Shown here one piece after another: positions 40,511 to 49,069 of a stretch of 64,000 nucleotides of DNA; within the stretch, counting starts at the first letter, position 1, and each line of letters begins with the position of its first letter. The notes beneath the pieces were generated by a model, which made no database searches, had not been told where the DNA came from, and saw only the letters and a list, made by a program, of their open reading frames with translations. A program made the position numbers and the translations under genes. This DNA comes from Thermococcus eurythermalis (GTDB taxonomy: Archaea; Methanobacteriota_B; Thermococci; Thermococcales; Thermococcaceae). Location: positions 1,488,001 through 1,552,000 of the forward strand of contig NZ_CP008887.1 of the NCBI RefSeq assembly GCF_000769655.1, in the 5' to 3' direction.

Positions 40511-41629
40511 CTTTCTTAAGTCTTATCGTTCACGGCGGGGATGCAGTAAACCACCCAACCAGCCTTTAGGCAGGAAGGCAAAACTATTTTAAAGCCTAAA
40601 ATTCACACCATACCTTGAAATGAAGCGCTCAGTAACAATAAAACTCCACCCCTCAAAAGAACAAGCGAAAATCCTCCATCAGTTAGCCGATTCAGGAGCC
40701 AAAGCCTGGAACCGAGTAAACTACTTGAGGCGACAAGAATTCTTCCAACACAAAATCGTGGACTTCAATTCAACTGAAAAAACCGTTTATGAAGAGTTTA
40801 AATGGGAAATCGGCTCCGCCACAGTCCAACAAATTTCTCGCAAAAACGCTGAAGAATGGGTTAAACTCCCAAGAACACCAAAGGGAAACCTCTCGGCGGG
40901 CATTGACCTGGGAGTGAACAATCTCATGGCCGTTTACGTGGAGAATGGCGAGAGTTTCCTGGTCAATGGAAGACCGCTTAAAAGCATTGACTTCTACTGG
41001 AGGAGAAAAATTGCTGACTACCAGTCAAAACTCAACAAGAGTGGAGCTAAAGCGAGTAGAAAACTCAGGAGAATGCACGATAAAGCGAAACTTCAGGCTA
41101 AACACTACATTAACACTGCCGTAAGAGGAACGGTTAGGAAGCTCTACGAGTTGGGAGTTAATAGAATCGTCGTTGGTTATCCTAAGAGCATAGCTCGGAA
41201 TTCTGTAAGGGCAAGAAGCAAAACTTTATTCTCTCTCACGTCTGGCGATTTAATTATGTCATTAAACGTTTAACTGAGGTTGCGGAAGAGTATGGTATTC
41301 GGGTTGTGGTTGTTGATGAGGCTTTCACTTCTCAAACTTGCCCCGTTTGCGGGAAGCCTCATGAGGGGGCAAGGGTTGTTCGTGGTTTGTTTAAGTGTCC
41401 CGCGACGGGGCTTGTCTTTAACGCGGATTTAGTTGGAGCTTTCAACATTTTAAAGAAGGTTGTGAAAACCATAACCCCGAATCTGGGTGGTCTTTATGCT
41501 CAGAGGAGGGGTAACTGGCCGGAGACCCGGCCAGAGGGGTTCTCCGAACCCTCTTTTGGGGTTCGTTTTTGAGAACCCCTCAAACCTCCCTGCCGTTGGC
41601 GAGGGGTTAAGCCAAACCCTCGTCCTAGC
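40511..41629 (+). mobile_element. Decayed IS605/IS1341-type TnpB element
   Basis: About 1.12 kb inferred as inserted DNA because the two halves of a minus-strand Lrp gene lie exactly on both sides. It carries only a damaged tnpB. Subterminal dyads are visible: GCCTTTAGGC near the left end (40563-40572) and AACCCCTC / GAGGGGTT (41575-41582 with 41601-41608) near the right end. TTAC (40501-40504), a known IS608-type target, lies near the left boundary. Exact ends are uncertain by a few bases. Confidence 0.6.
40620..41572 (+). pseudogene. tnpB: tnpB pseudogene (deletion and frameshift)
   Basis: RNA-guided nuclease/transposon-associated protein TnpB. The N-terminal part runs to NAEEW, then jumps to VKLPRTPKGN, an in-frame loss of roughly 70 residues relative to full TnpB. 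A one-base deletion near 41205 shifts the frame: the correct frame resumes with NFILSHVWRFNYV and runs to 41572. Catalytic residues survive as codons (Asp in IDLGVNN, Glu in VVDEAF, Asp in NADLVGAFN), but one zinc-ribbon cysteine is gone (KCPATG). The product is not functional. No tnpA is present. Confidence 0.85.
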
Positions 41630-41836
41630 TGAGGAGGAGGTCAGCTGCATGAGTATGTCGTGCGCCCCGGTGGCTATGCCAAGAACGTCCACTTCAGGGA
41701 GCTTGCTCGGCTCAACATCGACGGCTATGAAGGGAACTATTGAGTAACCTGCCTTGAAGTACCGTAGAAATGGTTCAGGGTTAGTGATTAACATTTTTCT
41801 GTCTATTTCTCCCACTCCCGAAAACTTTTTAAACAA
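41630..41836 (-). pseudogene. 5' fragment of the same Lrp/AsnC-type regulator
   Basis: Minus-strand codons give YSIVPFIAVDVEPSKLPEV and IATGAHDILMQL, the conserved start of an Lrp RAM domain, ending at the element boundary near 41630. The expected N-terminal HTH is absent: upstream lies the promoter of the NCS2 permease. The gene was therefore both truncated at its 5' end and split by the TnpB element. Confidence 0.65.
41822..41836 (+). promoter_or_regulatory. Promoter of the NCS2 permease gene
   Basis: AACTTTTTAAACA (41823-41835) is a box A about 35 nt before ATG 41864. Confidence 0.45.
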
Positions 41837-41863
41837 ACTTTCACACAGCTGGAGCGGGCTTTA

Positions 41864-43165
41864 ATGGAAACCTACGAGGCGATGAAAGAACCCGTCCTCA
41901 AGGTCGGAATTGAAGATAAAGTCGAACCTTCCAAGGCTTTGGTTTTTGGCCTTCAGCACGTTCTCGCGATGTTTGGAGCGACCGTCACCGTGCCCCTGGC
42001 CGTCGGTGGTGCAGTGAACCTCAGCGGCTCGGAGATTGCCATGATGATACAGGCAGTCCTTCTCGCGATGGGCATTGCCACACTGCTCCAGACGACGATA
42101 GGCTCCCGCTATCCAATAGTGCAGGGCTCAAGCTTTGCTTTCATTCCGGGGCTGATAGCAATCGGCTCGAGCCTTGGAATGGCCGCGGTTCAGGGGGCAC
42201 TCATAGTCGGAGGGCTCATCGAGGCGGCGATAGGCTGGCTGGGGATTATCGGAAAGGTCAGAAAGCTCTTCACTCCGCTGGTCACTGGGGTCACAATAAC
42301 CCTCATCGGGTTCAGCCTCGCAGACGTTGCCGTCAAGAACTTCTTCAACTTCTACGCAGACCCCGCCGGGGAGACGATTGTCCGGTCTACCTTGGTGGCG
42401 CTCATAACTTTCCTCACGACTGTCTTCGTTGCCCTGAAGGGCAGGGGAAGCCTGAAGGCAGTGGCCGTTGTCATTGGAGCAGTAGTCGGATACCTCGTGA
42501 GCGTTCCACTCGGCCTCGTGGACTTCGGGCTTGTTGAGAGCCTGCCGGCGGTGAGCGTTCCCAAACCGCTCCCGTGGGGCCAGCCGGTCTTTGACACAAC
42601 GGCGATAGTCCTCCTCCTGTTCGCCTTCATGGTGAGCATAATCGAGAGCGTCGGGGACTACCACGCGATAGCGGCCGTGACCGGATCGGAGATAACCGAG
42701 GAGAGGATAGCGAGGGGCATCGGCAGTGAGGGCCTGGCCTGCTCGATAGCCGGCCTCCTTGGTGCATGCGGAACGACGAGCTACTCCGAGAACATAGGCG
42801 TCGTGGCACTCACCAAGGTGGGCAGCAGGCACGTCGTCCAGGTTGGGGCCGTTATCCTGATATTCCTTTCCCTCCTGCCAAAGTTCACGGGCATCTTGGC
42901 TTCGATGCCTGCACCTGTCCTCGGTGGCCTTACTCTGGCCCTGTACGGTATGATAAGCGTCACCGGTCTGAGGCTGATAAAGGAGAAGGTTGAGTTCAAC
43001 GACAGGAACACGCTGATACTCGCCGCCGCCCTCATAGCGGGTCTCGGCGCACCCCAGCTCCCACCGGAGTTTTTGGAGCAATTCCCCAAGCTTGTGGCCA
43101 GCATCCTTGAGTCAGGAATGGCGGTTGGAGCGCTAACGGCGATAATTCTCGATAGACTCCTCTGA
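41864..43165 (+). CDS. NCS2-family nucleobase permease
   Basis: 433 aa, about 14 membrane helices, of the uracil/xanthine permease family. Diagnostic features are the N-terminal ALVFGLQHVLAMFGATVTVPL, QGSSFAFIPGL in helix 3, and the helix 8 SIIESVGDYHAI with the conserved Glu, plus GLLGACGTTSYSENIG in helix 10. It should import uracil or a purine base with a proton or sodium ion. The specificity cannot be read. It is monocistronic. Confidence 0.9.
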   Translation: METYEAMKEPVLKVGIEDKVEPSKALVFGLQHVLAMFGATVTVPLAVGGAVNLSGSEIAMMIQAVLLAMGIATLLQTTIGSRYPIVQGSSFAFIPGLIAIGSSLGMAAVQGALIVGGLIEAAIGWLGIIGKVRKLFTPLVTGVTITLIGFSLADVAVKNFFNFYADPAGETIVRSTLVALITFLTTVFVALKGRGSLKAVAVVIGAVVGYLVSVPLGLVDFGLVESLPAVSVPKPLPWGQPVFDTTAIVLLLFAFMVSIIESVGDYHAIAAVTGSEITEERIARGIGSEGLACSIAGLLGACGTTSYSENIGVVALTKVGSRHVVQVGAVILIFLSLLPKFTGILASMPAPVLGGLTLALYGMISVTGLRLIKEKVEFNDRNTLILAAALIAGLGAPQLPPEFLEQFPKLVASILESGMAVGALTAIILDRLL

Positions 43166-43169
43166 TGTC

Positions 43170-43250
43170 TCTAATCTTTTCTTTTTGGAAAACGGTTGAA
43201 GAACACCCTTAGGTCCTCAGAAGACCATTGTGGGAAATGTAGAAAAGGAA
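43170..43250. terminator. Convergent terminator region
   Basis: AATCTTTTCTTTTT (43173-43186) can end the permease transcript on the plus strand, and the T-runs complementary to GAAAAGGAATAAAAGG (43241-43256) can end the Mbs operon on the minus strand. Confidence 0.45.
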
Positions 43251-43258
43251 TAAAAGGT

Positions 43259-43954
43259 TCACACAGTCTTCTTTTCCTCGGGCTTGGCTTCCTTCTTCTC
43301 GGCCGGCTTGGGGGCCTCTTTCTTCTCTTGAGCTGTGGCGGGCTTTGTTGCGGGCTTCGCAGGTGGCTTGGGCGGCCTGATGCCGTAGCCGAGTATCTTA
43401 AACTCTATCTTGTCCCCGTCGCGGAGGTGGTAGACGTAGGTTCCGTCGGCCTTCTTCTCAATCTTGACGACCGGGAAGCGGTAGTCGCCGAACTTCTCGT
43501 TTATCTCCCTGACCTTGTCGGGGTGGATCGGCACCCAGTTGAAGAGCTCAAGGTCTTCCTCTGAGCCTCCCGCGGCAAGGTAGTAGTTCTCGCTGAAGCC
43601 AAGGGCCCCGGTCGGACAGACATCAACGCAGAACTGGCAGAAGGTACACCTTCCGTAGTCCACCTTCGGGTGCGGCCTCTTCTCCATCTTGCCGTCCACT
43701 TCGAGCCAGGTCATCTCTATGGCTCTGGCCGGGCATATCTGACCGCAGAAGTTACAGCCGACACACTTCTTCCAGTCGAGGGTGTGGAACCCCCTGTACT
43801 TTGGAGCGGGCTCTATCTTCTCGAAGGGTATCTTTATCGTGACCGGCTTCTTGAAGAGGTACTTGATTCCCAGCCATGGCTTGACGAATGACTTCTTGAG
43901 CTTGACCTTCTCCTCGCCGACGACCCTAACCTTTGGCTTCTCAACGTTCTCCAT
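43259..43954 (-). CDS. mbsN: Mbs complex ferredoxin-like subunit N
   Basis: About 231 aa NuoI-type electron-transfer subunit with two [4Fe-4S] motifs, CVGCNFCGQICP (about 54-65) and CTFCQFCVDVCP (about 93-104). It passes electrons from ferredoxin to subunit J. The last 40 residues are a Pro/Ala/Lys/Glu-rich tail that looks disordered and is unusual for a NuoI homologue. It is the last gene of the operon; ATG 43954 follows AGGTGATG, and ATG 43960, overlapping the mbsL stop, is an alternative. Confidence 0.9.
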   Translation of the reverse strand: MENVEKPKVRVVGEEKVKLKKSFVKPWLGIKYLFKKPVTIKIPFEKIEPAPKYRGFHTLDWKKCVGCNFCGQICPARAIEMTWLEVDGKMEKRPHPKVDYGRCTFCQFCVDVCPTGALGFSENYYLAAGGSEEDLELFNWVPIHPDKVREINEKFGDYRFPVVKIEKKADGTYVYHLRDGDKIEFKILGYGIRPPKPPAKPATKPATAQEKKEAPKPAEKKEAKPEEKKTV

Positions 43955-43959
43955 CTTCA

Positions 43960-45144
43960 TCACCTGTCTATGTCCGGCGGGCAGTTGTCAAGGGTCTTCA
44001 GGATGACCGGAACGTCTGCAAGGCGGGCTCCCTTCAGGAGCTCTTCAAGAACCGTAACACCGTGGCTCTGGCTCGGCCCGCGGAAGTGAGCTCTGTAGGG
44101 CTTGTGGGTTCCGTCGCTGACGACGTATGCACCGAAGTCTCCCTTGGTGCTCTCGACGTGGGCGTAGGCGTCTCCGGCCGGCGGCTTGAACCTTGGCAGG
44201 GCCTTGAGCCTTGCGTCCTGCACCATGTAGGGCCCGCTCGGCGGCCCCATGTCAAGGAGTTGCTCTAGTATGTAGAGGTCCTGCTCCATCTCGTACCTCC
44301 TAACGAGGACTCTCGCCAGGCTGTCGCCCTCCTTCAGGACGGGCACCTCAAACTCAAGCTCCGGGTAGAGGTAATACGGGTCGTCCTTCCTGACGTCGTA
44401 GGGAACGCCAACGGCCCTGAGGTTCGGACCGGTGACGGCATGCTTGAGGGCGAACTTCTTGTCCATGACGCCTACTCCCTCAGTCCTCTCGAACATTATG
44501 TAGTTGTCGAAGAGTATCTCGTCGAAGTCCTTCATCTTGCCCTTGAGGTACTCGACGGTGTCGCGGAGCTGGCGGAGCCACTTGTCGCCCGGTATGTCTC
44601 TCCTGACTCCTCCGGGAACGGTGTAGATGTGGTAAACCCTTCCACCGGTGAGCTCCTCGAAGAGGCGCATGAACCTCTCACGGTAAGCTGCTGCCCACTG
44701 ACCCGCGGTGTAGAGACCTATCTCATTTCCAAAGCCCATAATCCAGAACATCCACGCGCTGAGCCTTGCCATTTCGAGGACTACAGTCCTTATCCACTGG
44801 GCCCTCTCCGGAACCTCCCAGCCGACTATCTCGTCAACGGCCATTGAGTACACGTTCTCCGGCACGTCGCTCTCCGGAACACAGATACGGAGGATGAGGG
44901 CTATGTTGCTGAAATAGGGCCTCTGCTCGGCCAGCTTCTCGAAACCGCGGTGGAGGAATCCGGGGTTAACGATTGCCTTTTCTATCCTGTTGCCGTCCAT
45001 CTTGAGGATTATGCTGAAGTTCTCGGTAGCCATGTGCTGTGGACCAAAGAACAGCTCATAGGTGTCCTTGTCTATTGGGTGGAGGTACATGTCGTGGGCC
45101 TTTGCCTCGGTTTTAAGCTCCTTCGGGACTTCCAAATTCGCCAT
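43960..45144 (-). CDS. mbsL: Mbs catalytic-type subunit L (NuoD/hydrogenase large subunit homologue)
   Basis: 394 aa homologue of the [NiFe]-hydrogenase large subunit and NuoD. The two CxxC pairs that bind nickel in hydrogenases are not present: the N-terminal site reads RICVPESD and the C-terminal one DNCPPDIDR, each with a single Cys. It therefore is not a hydrogenase; it matches MbsL/MbxL of the sulfane-sulfur reductase, which reduces polysulfide. RGFEKLAEQRPYFSN keeps the conserved helix. ATG 45144 follows GAGGTGATG. Confidence 0.92.
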   Translation of the reverse strand: MANLEVPKELKTEAKAHDMYLHPIDKDTYELFFGPQHMATENFSIILKMDGNRIEKAIVNPGFLHRGFEKLAEQRPYFSNIALILRICVPESDVPENVYSMAVDEIVGWEVPERAQWIRTVVLEMARLSAWMFWIMGFGNEIGLYTAGQWAAAYRERFMRLFEELTGGRVYHIYTVPGGVRRDIPGDKWLRQLRDTVEYLKGKMKDFDEILFDNYIMFERTEGVGVMDKKFALKHAVTGPNLRAVGVPYDVRKDDPYYLYPELEFEVPVLKEGDSLARVLVRRYEMEQDLYILEQLLDMGPPSGPYMVQDARLKALPRFKPPAGDAYAHVESTKGDFGAYVVSDGTHKPYRAHFRGPSQSHGVTVLEELLKGARLADVPVILKTLDNCPPDIDR

Positions 45145-45154
45145 GATCATCACC

Positions 45155-45739
45155 TCATATTACGTAATTGGTTTTGCTCTCATCGTATCTATCGAAGTCC
45201 TCACCGTAGATGGTCTTGGCGTAGGCGAGTGTGTTGAAGTCCTTCCTGAGCGGGTGCTTCTCGTACTCCCTCGGCTCCAGGATGAATGGACCGAGCCTCG
45301 GGTTGCCCTCGAATATTATTCCAAAGAACTCATGGGCTTCTCTCTCGTATGTCTCCGCAACTGGCCAGATGTCCATGACCGTCGGTAGCTTTGCGTTCTC
45401 CCTCGGAACCCTCGTCCTCACAAAGGCATGGACGCTCTCACTAACGCTCCAGAGCTGGTAGACGAGCTCAAACTCACCCTCTTTAATCCAGTCAACGACG
45501 CTTATCTGCATGAGCATCTCAAACTTCTCGCTCGTGAGTTCGAGGAACTCCTTTATCCTGTCGGCGGGGACTTTGAACTCGACGCGCCTCGCTCTCCTCA
45601 CGCTTCCCTCGGCGTAGGGGGCCTTTCTAAGTATCTCTGCCACAAGCTTTCCTTCCTTGGTCTCGGGGAGCTGTTGGGCCTCCACCTCGGGAACCTCCTG
45701 GACTTTTTCCTCGACCTTGGGCTTCTCGTTCATATCCAT
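45155..45739 (-). CDS. mbsK: Mbs subunit K (NuoC homologue)
   Basis: About 194 aa. An acidic, Glu/Pro-rich N-terminus (1-45) precedes a NuoC/30-kDa subunit domain ending in the signature AHEFFGIIFEGNPRLGPF and HPLRKDF. It docks subunit L onto the J subunit. ATG 45739 follows GGAGGTG and overlaps the mbsJ stop. Confidence 0.9.
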   Translation of the reverse strand: MDMNEKPKVEEKVQEVPEVEAQQLPETKEGKLVAEILRKAPYAEGSVRRARRVEFKVPADRIKEFLELTSEKFEMLMQISVVDWIKEGEFELVYQLWSVSESVHAFVRTRVPRENAKLPTVMDIWPVAETYEREAHEFFGIIFEGNPRLGPFILEPREYEKHPLRKDFNTLAYAKTIYGEDFDRYDESKTNYVI

Positions 45740-46320
45740 GCCAGCCACCTCCTGGCGTCCTTCTCGCGCCAGCCTTCACCAAACAGCTCGTCCTGGTTCT
45801 TCTTGTACCACTCATAGTTCTCCTTATACCTCTTCCAGCCGTCCGCGGTTCCGTCCTCTATCTTCCTCATTATCTCCATGATTCCTTCCATGACTGCCTC
45901 AGCCCTTGGCATGCAACCGGCTATGGCCACGTCAACCGGGATATACTTGTCGAGCTGCTTGACAACGTTGTAGGAGTCCCAGTAAACTCCACCGTTAATG
46001 GGGCAGGAGCCGTGGGCAAGGACGTACTTGGGGTCCTGCATCATCTCGTAGGTTATGATTATCCTCTTGAGGGTCTTTGGCGTTACGTAGCCGGTGATGA
46101 GGAACAGGTCACCCATCCTAGGGGCCGGGTTGGGCATTATTCCGAAGCGCTCAAAGTCGTATCTGGCGGTGGCCAGGGGTGGCATCTCGATACCGCCGCA
46201 CCCTGTACAGAAGGCTACTATCCAGAGGCTCTTCTTTCTGGCCCACCTGAACAGTGGCTCGAAGAGCTTGAACTCCCGGAGTTCGTAGTTTACGAAATCG
46301 TCATTTTTCATCTCACTCAT
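45730..46320 (-). CDS. mbsJ: Mbs subunit J (NuoB homologue)
   Basis: About 196 aa NuoB-type small subunit carrying the proximal [4Fe-4S] cluster, with cysteines in CTGCGGIEM (about 37-40), GSCPINGG and AGCMPRAE. It sits at the membrane interface and receives electrons from N for transfer to L. ATG 46320 follows GAGGTGATG. Confidence 0.92.
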   Translation of the reverse strand: MSEMKNDDFVNYELREFKLFEPLFRWARKKSLWIVAFCTGCGGIEMPPLATARYDFERFGIMPNPAPRMGDLFLITGYVTPKTLKRIIITYEMMQDPKYVLAHGSCPINGGVYWDSYNVVKQLDKYIPVDVAIAGCMPRAEAVMEGIMEIMRKIEDGTADGWKRYKENYEWYKKNQDELFGEGWREKDARRWLAWI

Positions 46321-46330
46321 CCACATCACC

Positions 46331-47224
46331 TCACATCGTCAGGAGCACGGCTATTATTCCCAGTATGGTCGGCCACTTCCAGAAGAACTTGGCCGCCTGG
46401 TCGATGGTAAAGCGCGGGTAAATACTGGCAACGAATATCGCTATGAAGAGCACCGCTATCTGCTTGACCAGCAGTTCGAGCAGGTTGCTGGCCCCCCCAA
46501 GGAAGAGCACCGCAAAGAACGCAGTCTCGGCGAAGAGCTGAACCGCGTGCTGGGTGAAGAGCAGTGCCGCGTGCTTACCCCCGTACTCGACCATCGGACC
46601 CATGGAGATTTCAGCCGGGGCCGAGACTATGTCGAAGGGCTCAAGGCCGAGCATTGCCTGGAAGACTATGTCGAAGACTATCATCGCAAGGAAGAGTGCT
46701 GGAACGAGGATGCTCCATCCCTGGGTCTGCTGGAGGGCCACTATCTCGCCCAGCTTGAAGGTGCCCCAGTGCTGGACGAGGGCTATCAGAGCCAGTCCGT
46801 AGGGGAGCTGCATGGCGACCATGGTGAGCAGACCACGTTGGACACCGAGGGCTGAGTAGGGGTTGCCCGAGCTCATGGCACCGAGCATTATGCCGAGCAT
46901 GGGGATTTCCAAGAGGTATGCAACCACGATGAGGTCGGCGTTTGAGCTGAAGAGCTGGAAGTTGGCAATGGGTATAAAGAGGAGCGCGGCTATGCTGGCT
47001 CCAAGGGCGAACACCGGCCCAAAGTCGTAGATGAAGCCGTGGCTGACGCTCTCCTTCTTGCCGAGGAGCTTAAGCGTGTCTATTATGGGCTGGTAGATCG
47101 GCGGCCCAACACGGCGCTGAATCCTTGCCATTGCTTTTCTCTCTATACCCATGAATATGAATCCCATGAACGTTGCATAGATAATCATTCCAATGACTTC
47201 GAGTACCAGCTTCCAGTCAGTCAT
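46331..47224 (-). CDS. mbsM: Mbs subunit M (NuoH homologue)
   Basis: 297 aa with about eight membrane helices, the NuoH-type subunit linking peripheral arm and membrane arm. Family motifs are RIQRRVGPPIYQPIIDTLKL (read as RRVGP), LEIPMLG and EPFDIVSAPAEIS. ATG 47224 follows GGGGTG and overlaps the H' stop. Confidence 0.92.
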   Translation of the reverse strand: MTDWKLVLEVIGMIIYATFMGFIFMGIERKAMARIQRRVGPPIYQPIIDTLKLLGKKESVSHGFIYDFGPVFALGASIAALLFIPIANFQLFSSNADLIVVAYLLEIPMLGIMLGAMSSGNPYSALGVQRGLLTMVAMQLPYGLALIALVQHWGTFKLGEIVALQQTQGWSILVPALFLAMIVFDIVFQAMLGLEPFDIVSAPAEISMGPMVEYGGKHAALLFTQHAVQLFAETAFFAVLFLGGASNLLELLVKQIAVLFIAIFVASIYPRFTIDQAAKFFWKWPTILGIIAVLLTM

Positions 47225-49069
47225 TCACAACACCCCCCACAGTGCAAGTATGAGCAGCACTATAGCCAGATACCATGAGTAGCTCTGTACGTTGCCGTTG
47301 TAGAACGCCTGCCTGAGGGAGTCCGCAAAGTCCTCCGCTATCCCTGCTAGGCGCTCGTAGAACCTGTCGAAGCTGTACCTGAGCCAGAACCCAAGGGCTT
47401 CCGCCAGCGGCCTGTAGAAGTTTCTCCTGATGCTCAGGTTGAACTCCTCGGTGACGGGGTTACCTGACTGGTAAGTGTTGGTAACCGGTATCCTCCGGGT
47501 TCTGGCACCGTAGATGTAGATGAGCCCGGCTATCGCGAGGCCGAGAACAAGCACTACCGTCACGAGCAGGGCATTGTAGGTTCCGGTCGGGGTAACTAGC
47601 TTGTAGTAGTCGCCGCCCACTACTTCGCCGCCGAGCATCTTGTTGAGGTAGTCGGTAACTATGCCGGGGGCAATTCCAAAGACGATGTTGGGTATCGCGA
47701 GTATCGCCATTCCTATGAGGAGCGGGAGCGGGGCCTCCTTGACGTCCTCAAGGTCGCTCGGCCTCTGGCCGAACCAGACTGCGTAGAGGAACCTCACCAC
47801 GTATGCGAAGGCCAGAGCGCTTCCAAGGAATATCGCACCGGCGACGAGCGGCATGTGCGCCTGTATCGCCGCCTCGTAAATGAGCCACTTGCTCGCGAAG
47901 CCTGCCATCGGCGGGATTCCGGCAAGGCTGAGGACGGCTATGAGTCCCATCGCGAAGGTGAACGGCATCTTCTCGGCGAGGCCACCCATGTCCTTGAACT
48001 GGGTCTTGCCGGTCTGGAGTATTATCGCCGCCGTGACGAGCCAGAAGAGGCCCTTAAAGACCGCGTGGCTAAGCACGTGGAACAGGCCTCCCGCGAATCC
48101 GAGGGAAGTCCCGAGGCCAAACGCCAGCAGTATGTAGCCAACCTGGCCGACTGATGAGTAAGCGAAGAGCTTCCTGATGTCCTCCTGAAGAACCGCGAGG
48201 AAGCTGGCTATAATGACGGTCAGCGCACCTATCCAGGCGATTATGTAAGCGAAGACCAGGTGGTCGTGGAAGGTTCCGAATGCGGCGTAGAGCTTGTAGC
48301 CCATGAGGACGTAGAGCAGGAGGAAACCATAGGCTCCAGCCTTGCTGAGGGCACCGCTGAAGAATGCTGTATAGCTCTGGTCGGTCTCGCTGTAAGCTCC
48401 CGGAGCCCAGACGTGGAGCGGGAAGGCACCCGCCTTAACGCCGAATGCGGTCAGGAAGAGCGCGAATATTATTGCAGTCTCCCTGGTCGTTATCGTGCCC
48501 ATGGCCGCGTCCAGGTAGAGTGCCTGTCTGATTGATGCAAAGTCAAGGGCACCGGTCTTTGCGTAGAGCATTCCAATGGCTATGAGCATCGCGTAGGCGC
48601 CGATGACGCTCAGCACGAAGTACTTGAGGGACTCGTGCCTGTTTCTCTTAAGCACCATCATGAAGCTTGCGAAGGTCATGAGCTCCCAGAACAGGAAGAA
48701 GCCCACGAAGTCCTGGCTCAGGAAGACGCCGAGCACTCCGGTGAAGCTCATGAGGGCGAAGAGCCACTCATAGCTCTCCCTGGAGGTGACCGCCATTCCA
48801 AAGGCCATCGCGAGGCCGACGAGGGAAGCGACGGCCGCGAAGTACCAGCTCATCGAGTTGAGCTGGAACTGGAGGGTAAACCCGCTGATAGTGATTGAGT
48901 GGTTGATGGCCCCGTCAAGCACCTGGGAGTACAGCTTGGCCAGCATTGCCAGCGGGACGGCCGCACCGATTATCCCTATCGCTTCCCTAATTCCCCTTAT
49001 GTCAAGCGCCCAAGCGATGACGCCTGCGACCAGAGGTGCAAAGAGGATTATAAGCAGCTCGTTAATCAT
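47225..49069 (-). CDS. mbsH': Mbs antiporter-like subunit H' (MrpA/NuoL type)
   Basis: 614 aa antiporter-like subunit with about 14-16 helices, conserved SHAVFKGLFWL, and a C-terminal amphipathic extension (about 530-614) as in NuoL lateral-helix subunits. The presence of two H-type subunits in tandem is what distinguishes Mbs/Mbx from the Mbh hydrogenase. It is thought to move ions across the membrane. Confidence 0.9.
   Translation of the reverse strand: MINELLIILFAPLVAGVIAWALDIRGIREAIGIIGAAVPLAMLAKLYSQVLDGAINHSITISGFTLQFQLNSMSWYFAAVASLVGLAMAFGMAVTSRESYEWLFALMSFTGVLGVFLSQDFVGFFLFWELMTFASFMMVLKRNRHESLKYFVLSVIGAYAMLIAIGMLYAKTGALDFASIRQALYLDAAMGTITTRETAIIFALFLTAFGVKAGAFPLHVWAPGAYSETDQSYTAFFSGALSKAGAYGFLLLYVLMGYKLYAAFGTFHDHLVFAYIIAWIGALTVIIASFLAVLQEDIRKLFAYSSVGQVGYILLAFGLGTSLGFAGGLFHVLSHAVFKGLFWLVTAAIILQTGKTQFKDMGGLAEKMPFTFAMGLIAVLSLAGIPPMAGFASKWLIYEAAIQAHMPLVAGAIFLGSALAFAYVVRFLYAVWFGQRPSDLEDVKEAPLPLLIGMAILAIPNIVFGIAPGIVTDYLNKMLGGEVVGGDYYKLVTPTGTYNALLVTVVLVLGLAIAGLIYIYGARTRRIPVTNTYQSGNPVTEEFNLSIRRNFYRPLAEALGFWLRYSFDRFYERLAGIAEDFADSLRQAFYNGNVQSYSWYLAIVLLILALWGVL

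Noticed and set aside
42128-43081. 317-codon open frame on the minus strand
   Set aside because: Antisense to the NCS2 permease; no motif and no RBS.
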